NCBI RefSeq assembly: GCF_019711565.1
Contig: NZ_JAIGNN010000001.1
Span: 1,426,001-1,490,000, forward strand
Length of the DNA: 64,000 bases
Origin: Qipengyuania proteolytica
GTDB lineage: Bacteria; Pseudomonadota; Alphaproteobacteria; Sphingomonadales; Sphingomonadaceae
Direction of reading: 5' to 3'
The position numbers and the translations under genes are program-made. Below, one piece after another: positions 1 through 8,441 of the stretch; positions within the stretch are counted from its first letter, which is position 1, and each line of letters begins with the position of its first letter. The notes below the pieces were generated by a model that did no database searches, had not been told where the DNA came from, and saw nothing but the letters and a program-made list of their open reading frames with translations.

Positions 1-1
1 G

Positions 2-91
2 CCGTTCCACCAGTTCAGCGAACTGCCGGTGATCGAGGACCACCACGACCACCACGATCACATGAGCGATCCGAAGCCCGCGACCGCCTGA
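2..91 (+). CDS. ctaD: Cytochrome c oxidase subunit I, C-terminal end (partial)
   Basis: Only the last 29 residues are in the window, ending at TGA 89-91. The segment PFHQFSELPVI is typical of the cytoplasmic C-terminus of aa3-type oxidase subunit I, the heme/copper catalytic subunit of the respiratory terminal oxidase. It is followed by a short His/Asp-rich tail (HHDHHDH). The identification rests on this short motif plus the ctaB, ctaG, ctaE and SURF1 genes directly downstream. Confidence 0.8.
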   Translation, partial: PFHQFSELPVIEDHHDHHDHMSDPKPATA

Positions 92-167
92 GGCCGCGGC
101 ACACCGAAACTGCAGCGGCCGGTCCTTCGGGGCCGGCCGTTTGCATATCCGGACCAGGGAGATGTCC

Positions 168-1139
168 ATGCCCGAAATGCGCACGATCGACGTCGGTGAG
201 CTCTCGCTGCGCTGTGCAGTGGAAGGCCCGGAGCCCGGCAGCGCGCCGCTGGCCATCATGGTCCATGGCTTTCCGGAAAGCTGGTATAGCTGGCGCCGCC
301 AGATCGGCCCGATCGCCGAAGCAGGCTTCACCGCCTGCGCGATCGACGTGCGCGGCTACGGCGGCTCGGACAAACCACACCCGGTCGATGCCTATACAAT
401 GGAGCGGATCGTCGGCGATCTGGTTGGCTTGCGAAAGGCCCTGTCGCCTGACGAGCCGGCGATCCTTATCGGCCACGACTGGGGTGCGCCGATCGTCTGG
501 AACAGCGCGCTGACCCATCCAGAGCATTTCCGTGCTGTCGCGGGCATGTCCGTGCCCTTCGCGGGAGTACCGAGCCGCCCGTTCACCGAGGTATTCCACG
601 AGCACTTCACCAGCCAGGGCAAGTTCTTCTACCAGGAATATTTCCAGGCCGAAGGCGTGGCCGAGGCCGAGGCCGAGAAGGACCCGCGCGACTGGGTTCA
701 GCGTATGATGTATTCGATCAGCGGGGATGTCCCGCCCGGAGACTACTGGGCCAAGCCCTATGGTGCGACCTTCCTCGAAGGCCTGCCCGACCCGCAGCCG
801 GTGCCATGGCTGACCGAAGCGGACATGGATTTCTACGAGGGCGAGTTCCGCAATTCTGGCTTCCGCGGCCCGCTGAACCGCTATCGCAACCACCAACGCG
901 ACTTCGATTGGCTCCAGGGTTGGCAGGGCGGGCGGATCGAGCAGCCGGCACTGTTCATCGGCGGCACCCGCGATCCGGCCACGTACCTGTTCGGCGCGGT
1001 GACGGATCCCGTCGCACTGATGAGGATGTTTGCGCCAAAGGTCGAAGGCCATATTCTCGAAGGTGTCGGCCACTGGACCCAGCAGGAGCGCCCCGATGCG
1101 GTAAACCGCATTCTCATCGACTGGCTAAACCGGCTCTGA
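168..1139 (+). CDS. Alpha/beta hydrolase, soluble epoxide hydrolase-like
   Basis: Predicted 323-aa cytoplasmic alpha/beta hydrolase. The oxyanion-hole motif HGFPESW is at residues 33-39, the nucleophile elbow is GHDWG with Asp104, and the catalytic His is near residue 302 in GVGHW. An Asp nucleophile with HGFPE is the epoxide hydrolase/haloalkane dehalogenase pattern, so hydrolysis of an epoxide or related substrate is the best guess. The ATG at 168 follows GGGAG at 157-161; a TTG at 141 and an ATG at 162 are also in frame but are placed less well. The gene sits between ctaD and ctaB, an odd place for a hydrolase, with 76 nt after ctaD and 8 nt before ctaB. The substrate is unknown. Confidence 0.85.
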   Translation: MPEMRTIDVGELSLRCAVEGPEPGSAPLAIMVHGFPESWYSWRRQIGPIAEAGFTACAIDVRGYGGSDKPHPVDAYTMERIVGDLVGLRKALSPDEPAILIGHDWGAPIVWNSALTHPEHFRAVAGMSVPFAGVPSRPFTEVFHEHFTSQGKFFYQEYFQAEGVAEAEAEKDPRDWVQRMMYSISGDVPPGDYWAKPYGATFLEGLPDPQPVPWLTEADMDFYEGEFRNSGFRGPLNRYRNHQRDFDWLQGWQGGRIEQPALFIGGTRDPATYLFGAVTDPVALMRMFAPKVEGHILEGVGHWTQQERPDAVNRILIDWLNRL

Positions 1140-1147
1140 CATTCTAT

Positions 1148-2080
1148 ATGGCCCCCGATTCCATGACCCAGGCAACCCCAGTCCAGCTTCCCGCGGAATG
1201 GCGCGATTTCTTCGCGCTAACCAAGCCGCGCGTGATGACGCTGGTGATCTTCACCGGCCTGTGCGGCCTGCTTGCTGCCCCCGGCAGCATCAACCCGATC
1301 CTCGGCTTCACCGCGATCCTGTGCATCGCGATGGGCGCGGGCGGTTCTGCGGTGCTGAACCAGTGGTGGGAAGCCCAGCTCGACGCCGGCATGAAGCGCA
1401 CCGCCCAGCGGCCGATTCCTGCGGGCCGGATGAACCGCACCGACGCGCGCGATTTCGGTATCCTGCTCTCGGTCGCCTCGGTGCTGATGATGGGCGTCGC
1501 GATCCATTGGCTCGCGGCGATCATCCTCTTCGTTGCGATTATCTATTACGCGGTGATCTACACCATGTGGCTCAAACCCCGCACGCCGCAGAACATCGTC
1601 ATCGGTGGCGGCGCGGGGGCCTTCCCCCCGATGATCGGCTGGGTCGCGGTGACGGGAGAGATCACCCTGATGCCGGTGTTGCTGTTCACCATCATCTTCA
1701 TGTGGACTCCGCCGCACTTCTGGGCGCTCGCGTTGTTCGTGAAGACAGATTACGCCAATGTCGGCATCCCGATGATGCCGGTGGTGAAAGGCGAGAAATC
1801 GACCCGCCTGCAGATGCTCGCCTATTGCATAGTCCTCGTCCCGATCGCCGCCGCACCGTGGTTCATCGGCGGGACCAGCTGGGTCTACGGTATTGCTGCG
1901 CTTGGCCTCTCGCTTGCCTTTTTCGCGCTCAGCATCCCGGTTGCTTTCCGGACGGTGACCGAAGGCGACAGGATGCTGCCCGAAAAGCGCATGTTTGGCT
2001 TCAGCGTGGGCTACCTCTTCGCATTGTTCGCCGCGCTGGTCGTCGACCGGCTGCTCGCGGCCCAAGGAGTGATCGCATGA
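1148..2080 (+). CDS. ctaB: Protoheme IX farnesyltransferase (heme O synthase)
   Basis: Integral-membrane UbiA-superfamily prenyltransferase of 310 aa. It converts protoheme IX and farnesyl diphosphate to heme O, the precursor of heme A for the aa3 oxidase. The first Asp-rich loop reads [15 protein letters not shown] followed by AQRP; the second conserved loop is [15 protein letters not shown]. Eight or nine hydrophobic segments are visible. Start choice lies between ATG 1148 and ATG 1163; neither has a strong Shine-Dalgarno sequence. The frame stays open upstream inside the hydrolase gene, but that extension is in the wrong frame for any real protein. It overlaps the next gene by ATGA. Confidence 0.95.
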   Translation: MAPDSMTQATPVQLPAEWRDFFALTKPRVMTLVIFTGLCGLLAAPGSINPILGFTAILCIAMGAGGSAVLNQWWEAQLDAGMKRTAQRPIPAGRMNRTDARDFGILLSVASVLMMGVAIHWLAAIILFVAIIYYAVIYTMWLKPRTPQNIVIGGGAGAFPPMIGWVAVTGEITLMPVLLFTIIFMWTPPHFWALALFVKTDYANVGIPMMPVVKGEKSTRLQMLAYCIVLVPIAAAPWFIGGTSWVYGIAALGLSLAFFALSIPVAFRTVTEGDRMLPEKRMFGFSVGYLFALFAALVVDRLLAAQGVIA

Positions 2081-2196
2081 CCCCCGAAGAAGAAGCCGAA
2101 TTCAGGCGTCGCCAGAAGAGCCGGAATCTCGTGCTCGGCGGCATCCTGCTGTTCATGGCCCTCCTGTTCTATTTCATCACCATCGCCCGCATGTGA
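2077..2196 (+). CDS. CoxF-like small membrane protein
   Basis: A 39-aa protein whose ATG overlaps the ctaB stop (ATGA at 2077-2080). A charged N-terminus ([16 protein letters not shown]) precedes one transmembrane helix (about residues 18-36). Small single-pass proteins of this type, often named CoxF, sit between ctaB and ctaG in many alphaproteobacterial oxidase clusters and are thought to act in oxidase assembly. The name is by position and shape, not by a diagnostic motif. Confidence 0.75.
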   Translation: MTPEEEAEFRRRQKSRNLVLGGILLFMALLFYFITIARM

Positions 2197-2203
2197 GGAC
2201 GCA

Positions 2204-2773
2204 ATGACGGCTGCCACACTCGAAACCCGCAAGACCAAGACCGCCTTGCTCGCTTTCGCAGGGGCTCTTGCCATGCTCGGCCTCGGCTATGCCGCAGTGC
2301 CTCTCTACGAGCTGTTCTGCCAGGTGACCGGCTTTGGCGGAACGACCCAGCGCGCCAGCGAAAGCGATGCGGTCGCTGCCGAACGGCTCGGTGCCGCCAG
2401 CGGCAAGACGATCTCGATCCGCTTCGACGGTTCGACAGCGCGCGATGTCCCGTGGAGCTTCCGGCCCGAACAAGTGACCGATACCGTCACGATCGGCCAG
2501 CGCGACATGGCGATCTACCTCGCGAAGAACAACTCGGACCAGCCGATCACGGGGACCGCGACATTCAACGTCGAGCCCGAGCAGGCCGGTGCCTATTTCA
2601 ACAAGATCCAGTGCTTCTGTTTTACCGAGCAGACGCTGCAGCCGGGGGAGGAAGTGCGCATGCCCGTGCTCTACTTCGTCGACCCGGCGGCGCTGGACGA
2701 TCCCAACATGGACGGTGTCGAACAGATCACCCTGTCCTATACTTTCCACCGCGCGATAGATTCTGCGGAGTAG
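2204..2773 (+). CDS. ctaG: Cytochrome c oxidase assembly protein CtaG (Cox11)
   Basis: Membrane-anchored copper chaperone of 189 aa that delivers copper to the CuB site of oxidase subunit I. One N-terminal transmembrane helix (about residues 14-35) is followed by YELFCQVTGFGGT and a periplasmic immunoglobulin-like domain. The copper-binding CFCF motif lies in KIQCFCFTEQ, followed by the family signature MPVLYFVDP. Length is normal for Cox11. It lies 7 nt after the CoxF-like gene and 67 nt before ctaE, so it fits an oxidase biogenesis operon. Confidence 0.96.
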   Translation: MTAATLETRKTKTALLAFAGALAMLGLGYAAVPLYELFCQVTGFGGTTQRASESDAVAAERLGAASGKTISIRFDGSTARDVPWSFRPEQVTDTVTIGQRDMAIYLAKNNSDQPITGTATFNVEPEQAGAYFNKIQCFCFTEQTLQPGEEVRMPVLYFVDPAALDDPNMDGVEQITLSYTFHRAIDSAE

Positions 2774-2840
2774 GGCCTAGACCCGCGCGCGATGGCGCAC
2801 TAAGGGCCTCACGCAAAGCGACATACAGGACGCGAGAACA

Positions 2841-3662
2841 ATGGCTGGCAACGTCAATCACGAATATCACATCCTCGAACCCGATATCTGGCCCTTCATC
2901 GGTTCGGTCTCGGCGCTCACTTTCACGAGCGGCATGGTTCTCTTCATGCACGAGATGGCCAGTGCCCATCTGGTGCTGGGTCTCGGTATTGCCGGCCTTA
3001 TCGCCACCTTCTTCGCCTGGTTCTCGAACATCGTGAAGGAAGCGGAGCGCGGCGATCACACCCCGGTCGTGCAGCTGCACATGCGCTACGGCATGATCCT
3101 GTTCATCGCTTCGGAAGTGATGTTCTTCGTCGGCTGGTTCTGGAGCTGGTTCGACTTCGCGCTCTTCCCCTCGGAAATCTCCGACGTGATCGGAGGCGTT
3201 TTCCCGCCGGCGGCGATCGAGGCGGTGATCAATCCGTTCTCGCTGCCGCTGCTTAACACGCTGATCCTCCTCTGCTCCGGCACCACCGTGACCTGGGCCC
3301 ACCACTCGCTGATCCACGGCGACCGCGAAGGGCTGAAGAAGGGTCTGTGGCTGACAATCCTTCTCGGCGCGGTCTTCACGGCCATCCAGGCATACGAATA
3401 TGCGCACGCGCCGTTCGGCTTCGGTGGCAACACCTACAGCTCGGCCTTCTACATGGCGACCGGCTTCCACGGCTTCCACGTGCTCGTCGGCACGATCTTC
3501 CTGATCGTCTGCCTCGTGCGCACCTACAAGGGCCACTTCACCCCGCGCCAGCACTTCGGCTTCGAAGCGGCAGCGTGGTACTGGCACTTCGTCGACGTGG
3601 TGTGGCTGTTCCTCTTCGTCGTCGTCTACGTCTGGGGCGGCTGGGGCGCTGCCGTCCACTGA
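2841..3662 (+). CDS. ctaE: Cytochrome c oxidase subunit III
   Basis: A 273-aa membrane protein with about seven transmembrane helices, of normal length for the family. It contains typical subunit III segments: RYGMILFIASEVMFFVGWFW, TGFHGFHVLVGT and AAWYWHFVDVVWLFLF. It is a core subunit of the aa3 oxidase. Its TGA overlaps the ATG of the DUF983 gene by one base (TGATG), which implies coupled translation with the downstream assembly genes. Confidence 0.97.
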   Translation: MAGNVNHEYHILEPDIWPFIGSVSALTFTSGMVLFMHEMASAHLVLGLGIAGLIATFFAWFSNIVKEAERGDHTPVVQLHMRYGMILFIASEVMFFVGWFWSWFDFALFPSEISDVIGGVFPPAAIEAVINPFSLPLLNTLILLCSGTTVTWAHHSLIHGDREGLKKGLWLTILLGAVFTAIQAYEYAHAPFGFGGNTYSSAFYMATGFHGFHVLVGTIFLIVCLVRTYKGHFTPRQHFGFEAAAWYWHFVDVVWLFLFVVVYVWGGWGAAVH

Positions 3663-4051
3663 TGTCTTCGGACAGTTCTGACACTCAGGAGGGGCAGCCC
3701 GGTCTCGGCCAGGCTGCCCTTCGTGGTTTGTGCCCACGCTGCGGCGCAAACACCCTGTTCGGCGGAATGCTGGCCTTCGCCGACAAGTGCCGGGCGTGCG
3801 GCCTCGATTTCTGGCGCTTCAACGTCGGGGATGGCCCTGCCGCGCTGGTGACGCTGGCGGTCGGGACGATCACGGTCGGACTGGCGATCTGGCTGCAACT
3901 GTCCGTCGAGCCGCCACTTTGGGTCCATGCGCTGCTGTGGGTGCCGCTGACCTTCGCGCTGGTGATCGGCGGGCTGCGGGTCGCCAAGGCGTGGCTTCTG
4001 GCGAGCGAATATCGCAACAATGCCCGCGAGGCGGGCAGCAAGGACCTCTAG
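3662..4051 (+). CDS. DUF983 family membrane protein
   Basis: A 129-aa protein with an N-terminal zinc-ribbon-like motif (GLCPRCG then KCRACGLDF, four cysteines near residues 24-45) and two transmembrane helices near the middle (about residues 57-76 and 81-101). DUF983 proteins are regularly found between ctaE and SURF1 in alphaproteobacteria and are presumed to help oxidase assembly, but no biochemical role is established. It begins at the last base of ctaE and ends directly before the SURF1 ATG. Confidence 0.88.
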   Translation: MSSDSSDTQEGQPGLGQAALRGLCPRCGANTLFGGMLAFADKCRACGLDFWRFNVGDGPAALVTLAVGTITVGLAIWLQLSVEPPLWVHALLWVPLTFALVIGGLRVAKAWLLASEYRNNAREAGSKDL

Positions 4052-4615
4052 ATGCGTATACCCGTGATCCCGACGATCATCGTCGCCGGCGCCGTGCTGA
4101 CGATGATCGCGCTCGGCTTCTGGCAGCTTGACCGCAAGGGCGAGAAAGAGGCGATTATCGCGCGCTACGAGGCCGCGCAGGCGATGAGCAGCGAGGTAGT
4201 CTACCCGGCCGACGAGGCCGAACTGGAGGCGTCCCTCTATCGCCGCACTTCCGTGACCTGTGGGACGGTTACCGATGTCACGACGGTGGCTGGTGTCAGT
4301 GCGCAAGGGGCAAAGGGCGTAGCCGAACGTGCCACCTGTCTGATGCCCGATGGAAAGCAGATCCTGGTCGACATCGGCTTCGCGCGGGATCCGCAGCCGG
4401 TCGCATGGAGCGGCGGCGAGGTGCGCGGTGTGATCGCGCCGGGTGGGCGTGTCGTTTCGAGTGAAGGGCTGGCAGGGCTGGAACCCCTGGCCGCCCCCGA
4501 CCCGCAGAACCTGCCCAACAACCACCTCGCCTACGCCGGCCAGTGGTTCTTCTTCGCGCTTACCGCGCTGGTCATATACGTGCTCGCGCTGAGGCGGCGC
4601 GGGCAGGGCGGCTAG
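4052..4615 (+). CDS. SURF1 family cytochrome oxidase biogenesis protein
   Basis: A 187-aa protein with an N-terminal transmembrane helix followed by the SURF1 signature GFWQLDRKGEKEA, and a second helix at the C-terminus (WFFFALTALVIYVLALRRR). SURF1/Shy1 proteins bind heme A and help insert it into oxidase subunit I. At 187 residues it is on the short side for the family, with a reduced central domain, but both membrane anchors are present. The start codon directly abuts the DUF983 stop. Confidence 0.9.
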   Translation: MRIPVIPTIIVAGAVLTMIALGFWQLDRKGEKEAIIARYEAAQAMSSEVVYPADEAELEASLYRRTSVTCGTVTDVTTVAGVSAQGAKGVAERATCLMPDGKQILVDIGFARDPQPVAWSGGEVRGVIAPGGRVVSSEGLAGLEPLAAPDPQNLPNNHLAYAGQWFFFALTALVIYVLALRRRGQGG

Positions 4616-4675
4616 GGCGGGCTAAAGCGCCCCTTGCTTGCCCGCGACCCCATGCGCCGCTAACCGCCATTCGCG

Positions 4676-6067
4676 ATGAAATACGTCTCCACCCGCGGCA
4701 GCGCGCCGGCGCTCGATTTCGCCGGCGTCACGCTGGCCGGCCTCGCTTCTGACGGCGGGCTCTATGTGCCCGAGGCCTGGCCTCAGTTCACGATCGACGA
4801 GATCGTCGCCATGCGCGGGCTGCCCTATGCCGAGCTTGCCGCGCGCGTGATGCAGCCCTTCGTGGGGGAAAGCCTCGCGCCGAAGCGGCTGCGCGAACTG
4901 ACCGAACAGGCCTATGGGCGCTTCGCGCACACCGCGGTCACTCCGCTGGTGCAATTGGATGAACAGCACTGGCTGCTCGAACTGTTCCACGGCCCCACGC
5001 TGGCGTTCAAGGATGTCGCCCTCCAATTGCTCGGCCTGCTGTTCGAGGAGTTTCTTGCGCGCGAGGACAGCCGGCTGACGATCGTCGGGGCGACCAGCGG
5101 GGATACCGGCAGCGCCGCGATCGATGCCGTCGCGGGTCGCGACAATGTCGAAATCTTCATGCTCCACCCCAAAGGCCGGGTGAGCGATGTCCAGCGCCGC
5201 CAGATGACGACGGTCCGCGCACCCAACGTCCACAACATCGCTATCGAAGGTTCGTTCGACGATGCGCAGGCGATGGTGAAGCGCATCTTCGCCGACGAGG
5301 GCGTGACTGCGAGCCACCGGATCGGCGCGGTCAATTCGATCAACTGGGCGCGGCTGATGGCGCAGGTGGTCTATTATTTCGCCGCCGCGCTCCAGCTGGG
5401 CGGGCCGGAGCGCAAGCTGGCCTTCAGCGTCCCGACCGGCAATTTCGGCGACGTTTTCGCCGGCCATGTCGCGGCGCGCATGGGCCTGCCGATCGAGCGG
5501 CTGATCGTCGCGACCAACGTCAACGACATCCTCCACCGCGCGCTGAGCAATGGCGATTATTCGACCGGTACCGTCACGCCGACCGCCGCCCCGAGCATGG
5601 ACATCCAGGTCAGCTCCAATTTCGAGCGGCTGCTGTTCGACGTCGGTGGCCGCGACGGCGTGGCGCTGGCCGAACAGATGCGCGGGTTCGAGGCCGCCAA
5701 GGCCATGCAACTGACCAATGCCCAGCGCGAGGGCGCGGCGGCACTCTTCACCAGCGCGCGGGCGGACGAGGAAGAGACCTCCCGCTCGATGCGCTGGGCC
5801 TATGAGAATTGCGGCGAGATCATCGATCCGCACACCGCCATCGGTCTACATGCCGCGCGCGCTGCGGATGTGTCAGCGGACACGCCGGTTGTGACCCTCG
5901 CTACAGCCCATCCGGCCAAGTTCCGCGACTCGGTCGAGCGCGCGACCGGCATCCGCCCGCCGCTGCCGAACCGCGTCGGCGACCTTTTCGCGCGCGAGGA
6001 GGCCTTTGTGGAGTTGCCGGGTACCTACGAGGCGGTGCGCGACCATATCCTCGCGAACGCCTCCTGA
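4676..6067 (+). CDS. thrC: Threonine synthase
   Basis: A 463-aa PLP enzyme that converts O-phosphohomoserine to threonine, the last step of threonine biosynthesis. The N-terminal sequence KYVSTRG is typical of class II threonine synthases. The PLP lysine is Lys112 in LAFKDVALQLLG, and the phosphate-binding segment GATSGDTGSAA follows. Length is as expected. It lies 60 nt after SURF1 and its stop overlaps the next ATG (TGATG), so it is probably co-transcribed with the downstream methyltransferase. Confidence 0.97.
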   Translation: MKYVSTRGSAPALDFAGVTLAGLASDGGLYVPEAWPQFTIDEIVAMRGLPYAELAARVMQPFVGESLAPKRLRELTEQAYGRFAHTAVTPLVQLDEQHWLLELFHGPTLAFKDVALQLLGLLFEEFLAREDSRLTIVGATSGDTGSAAIDAVAGRDNVEIFMLHPKGRVSDVQRRQMTTVRAPNVHNIAIEGSFDDAQAMVKRIFADEGVTASHRIGAVNSINWARLMAQVVYYFAAALQLGGPERKLAFSVPTGNFGDVFAGHVAARMGLPIERLIVATNVNDILHRALSNGDYSTGTVTPTAAPSMDIQVSSNFERLLFDVGGRDGVALAEQMRGFEAAKAMQLTNAQREGAAALFTSARADEEETSRSMRWAYENCGEIIDPHTAIGLHAARAADVSADTPVVTLATAHPAKFRDSVERATGIRPPLPNRVGDLFAREEAFVELPGTYEAVRDHILANAS

Positions 6068-6957
6068 TGGCGGAGCTGCGGCGCGATCCGGTGCTGATGG
6101 TGGGCGAGGGCTGGGACGCCTATCGCCTGCTCGACAGCGGCAACGGGCGCAAGTTCGAGGCATACGGGCCCTACCGCTTCATCCGCCCCGAACCGCAGGC
6201 GATGTGGACGCCGCGTCTCGATCACTGGGATGCGCATGGGGAGTTCGTTCCCGGCAGCGACGAGGACGGCGGCGGTCGCTGGCAATTCTCGCAGCAGGTG
6301 CCACAGGACGGCTGGGAGCTGGGTTGGGGCGAGGAGGCACGCTTCACCGCGCAATGCACGCCCTTCCGGCACCTCGGTTTCTTCCCCGACATGGCGCCCG
6401 TGTGGACCTGGATGGGCGAGCAGCTCGAGGGCCGCACCGATGCCGAGACCATGAACCTGTTCGGCTATACCGGCGTCGGTTCGCAGGCGCTCAGCAGATA
6501 CGGCCGCGTCACCCATGTCGATGCGAGCAAGAAGTCCGTCGCCCAGGCGCGCGCGAACGCCGCGCTCGCCGGGCTCGATGACCGCCCGATCCGCTGGCTG
6601 GTTGAGGATGCGGTAAAATACACCGCCCGCGAGGTCCGGCGCGAGCGGCGCTACGACGGCATCATCCTCGATCCGCCCAAGTTTGGACGCGGCCCCGATG
6701 GCGAGGTCTGGCGGCTCGAAGAGGGCCTTCCTGGCCTCGTTTCCGATTGCCGCCGGCTGCTCGACGCCGACAGCAGCTTCCTCTTCCTCACGGTCTATGC
6801 CGTGCGCATGAGCAGCCTCGCGCTCGCAGGCCTGCTCGACGAGATCTTCGCCGACCTGCCCGGCAGGGTCGAACACGGCGATCTCGCGGTGGCGGAAGAC
6901 ACTTCGGGCCGCCTCCTGCCAACCGCGATCTTCGCGCGCTGGTCCAATCCGCGCTAG
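6067..6957 (+). CDS. Class I SAM-dependent methyltransferase (RlmI-like)
   Basis: A 296-aa methyltransferase with the SAM-binding motif MNLFGYTGVGS, an acidic loop THVDASKKSV and the catalytic-side motif ILDPPKFGRGP. The order resembles RlmI/RlmK-type rRNA methyltransferases, but the N-terminal PUA domain of RlmI is not evident. An RNA or protein substrate is possible. The start overlaps the thrC stop by one base. The gene next to thrC is often of this type in sphingomonads. Exact target unknown. Confidence 0.88.
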   Translation: MAELRRDPVLMVGEGWDAYRLLDSGNGRKFEAYGPYRFIRPEPQAMWTPRLDHWDAHGEFVPGSDEDGGGRWQFSQQVPQDGWELGWGEEARFTAQCTPFRHLGFFPDMAPVWTWMGEQLEGRTDAETMNLFGYTGVGSQALSRYGRVTHVDASKKSVAQARANAALAGLDDRPIRWLVEDAVKYTAREVRRERRYDGIILDPPKFGRGPDGEVWRLEEGLPGLVSDCRRLLDADSSFLFLTVYAVRMSSLALAGLLDEIFADLPGRVEHGDLAVAEDTSGRLLPTAIFARWSNPR

Positions 6958-6966
6958 GGGCAGGCC

Positions 6967-7341
6967 ATGACCGATTCGCTGATCCTCGAGGTGGCCGATT
7001 TCGAGCACGACGTGCTCACCGGCATCTATTCCGAAGAGACGGGCAAGCCGCAGCCGCTGCGCTTCACGATCAAGGTGCGGATGAAGCCGCTCCATCGCTA
7101 CGAGCCGGAAACCTCGCTCGAAGATTCGAAGAACTACATGGACCTGAAGTTCGCCGCCTCTGAAACATTGCCCGAAGGTGTCCACTTCAAGCTGATCGAA
7201 GCGGTCGCCGACCACGTTTGCGAGACGCTGTTCCTGCAGGACCGGCGCGTCGAGGCGGTAACGGTCAAGATCGTCAAGCTCGCCATTGCCGAGGCCGGCG
7301 AGAAGATCGGCATCACGCTCCACCGCGAGCGGCGCGAATGA
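6967..7341 (+). CDS. folB: Dihydroneopterin aldolase family protein
   Basis: A 124-aa FolB-type T-fold protein. It has the conserved opening LEVADFEHDVLTGIYSEE and ends with a beta-strand of the type VKIVKLAIAE. Family members cleave dihydroneopterin to 6-hydroxymethyldihydropterin in folate synthesis. The catalytic features are not fully conserved by eye, so an epimerase-like relative is possible. The ATG at 6967 is 9 nt after the methyltransferase stop. The next ATG overlaps its end by 4 nt. Confidence 0.8.
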   Translation: MTDSLILEVADFEHDVLTGIYSEETGKPQPLRFTIKVRMKPLHRYEPETSLEDSKNYMDLKFAASETLPEGVHFKLIEAVADHVCETLFLQDRRVEAVTVKIVKLAIAEAGEKIGITLHRERRE

Positions 7342-7637
7342 AGCGCATTGCGGTCGAGGGCCTGCCGGAAGAGCCGCTCGCGGCGGCGGGGGTCTTCCAC
7401 CAGCACTGGCTCGGCCATGTCGAGGACGTACTTGGGCGCGGCGACGATGTGATGCTCGTCCTGCCCGCAGCCGATCATACGCATCGCGAATGGCGGCTCG
7501 CCATCGTGACGGGCCTCGCGCGTAAGCACACTCCGCTGCGGGTGAACCTCGTTTCGGGCGAGGGGCCGGCGGTCGATGCGACCGAGGCCTATCTCGCGGA
7601 GGCGCCGGGCATCACAGGCCAGTATCTGGAGACCTGA
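7338..7637 (+). CDS. Conserved hypothetical protein, 99 aa
   Basis: Small acidic protein that begins at the ATGA overlap with folB and ends 3 nt before moaD. It has no signal peptide, membrane segment or cofactor motif. It contains alternating hydrophobic strands (DVMLVLPAAD, WRLAIVTGLA, LRVNLVSG) that suggest an alpha/beta fold. Its position between folB and moaD, both pterin-related, suggests a link to pterin metabolism, but that is inference from context only. Confidence 0.75.
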   Translation: MKRIAVEGLPEEPLAAAGVFHQHWLGHVEDVLGRGDDVMLVLPAADHTHREWRLAIVTGLARKHTPLRVNLVSGEGPAVDATEAYLAEAPGITGQYLET

Positions 7638-7640
7638 GCC

Positions 7641-7904
7641 ATGGCGGTTAGGGTTGTTTATCTCGGAAAGTTGCAGGATGTTGCCGGGCGTCCTGAAAGT
7701 GAGTTTTCTTCGAGTTCTGGCGATCTGGACTGGCCTGATCTCGTCGAAGTCCTGCGCAATCATGTGAACGAGGACGTTGCGGACGCCGTATGTGATCCGC
7801 GCAACAAGATTGCTGTCAATGGGCAGATACAATCGGATCGTGAAAGCCTCGTCTTCAAACATGGCGACGAGGTGGCGCTGCTGCCGCCGGTCAGCGGTGG
7901 CTAG
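7641..7904 (+). CDS. moaD: Molybdopterin synthase sulfur carrier subunit
   Basis: An 87-aa ubiquitin-like protein that carries the thiocarboxylate used to make the dithiolene of molybdopterin. It ends in the obligatory Gly-Gly (LPPVSGG), which is adenylated by MoeB-type enzymes. The body shows the expected beta-grasp pattern (RVVYLGKLQDVAG, VNGQI, HGDEVALLPPV). Its stop overlaps the moaE GTG start, as is usual for the moaDE pair. Confidence 0.95.
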   Translation: MAVRVVYLGKLQDVAGRPESEFSSSSGDLDWPDLVEVLRNHVNEDVADAVCDPRNKIAVNGQIQSDRESLVFKHGDEVALLPPVSGG

Positions 7905-8364
7905 GCTCGCGATCGCTGAGCCGCTCGACGTGCGGCTGCTCGACAAGGGCTTTTCGGTGGGCGAGGCGCTCGCCGGTTTCAATGCGGCACATGGCGCAGC
8001 GGGCGGCGTGGTTTCGTTTCTCGGCAAGGTCCGGCCCGATGGCGATGTGAAGGCCCTCGAACTCACCCATTATGAGCCGTTGACACTGCCGGGCATGCAG
8101 GAGCTCGCCGAGGCGGCGTTCGCTCGGTTCGGCCTCGACGGCGCGCTGGTGTGGCACCGGGTAGGCGTCATGACGCCGGGCGAGAGCATCGTGCTGGTCG
8201 CAACGGCCGCGCGCCATCGCCGCGACGCCTTCGCCGCGGTGGACTTCCTGATGGACCACCTCAAGAGCGCGAGCTGGCTGTGGAAGCGCGAGCGGCGCGA
8301 CGACGGCTGGCACTGGATCGAGCCGCGCGAGGACGACCGCAAGGATCTCGCGCGCTGGCAATAA
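7897..8364 (+). CDS. moaE: Molybdopterin synthase catalytic subunit
   Basis: A 155-aa protein that adds sulfur from MoaD to precursor Z to form molybdopterin. Key segments are GGVVSFLGKVRPDG, ALELTHYEPL, HRVGVMTPGE and the active-site region DHLKSASWLWKRE. A GTG start at 7897 inside the end of moaD (8-nt overlap) gives the expected N-terminus. No other moa genes are in the window. Confidence 0.95.
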   Translation: MARLAIAEPLDVRLLDKGFSVGEALAGFNAAHGAAGGVVSFLGKVRPDGDVKALELTHYEPLTLPGMQELAEAAFARFGLDGALVWHRVGVMTPGESIVLVATAARHRRDAFAAVDFLMDHLKSASWLWKRERRDDGWHWIEPREDDRKDLARWQ

Positions 8365-8374
8365 ATTGAGCGGT

Positions 8375-8388
8375 TTGATCCAGATCAA
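8375..8388 (+). promoter_or_regulatory. FNR/FixK-type operator
   Basis: The 14-mer TTGATCCAGATCAA is a perfect match to the FNR/FixK consensus TTGAT-N4-ATCAA. It lies 53 nt upstream of the ATG of the 142-aa membrane protein. If the activator binds at the usual -41.5, transcription would start near 8423 and the leader would just contain the Shine-Dalgarno AAGGAG at 8428-8433. This is consistent with activation under low oxygen. Confidence 0.7.
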
Positions 8389-8441
8389 GGATCGCCCGTG
8401 CGAGTCGCGACAGGATGCTCCCATCACAAGGAGCTGCAACC

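Noticed and set aside
4616..4675. A riboswitch or attenuator before thrC
   Set aside because: Only 60 nt, with no leader peptide rich in Thr/Ile and no paired stems that could compete.
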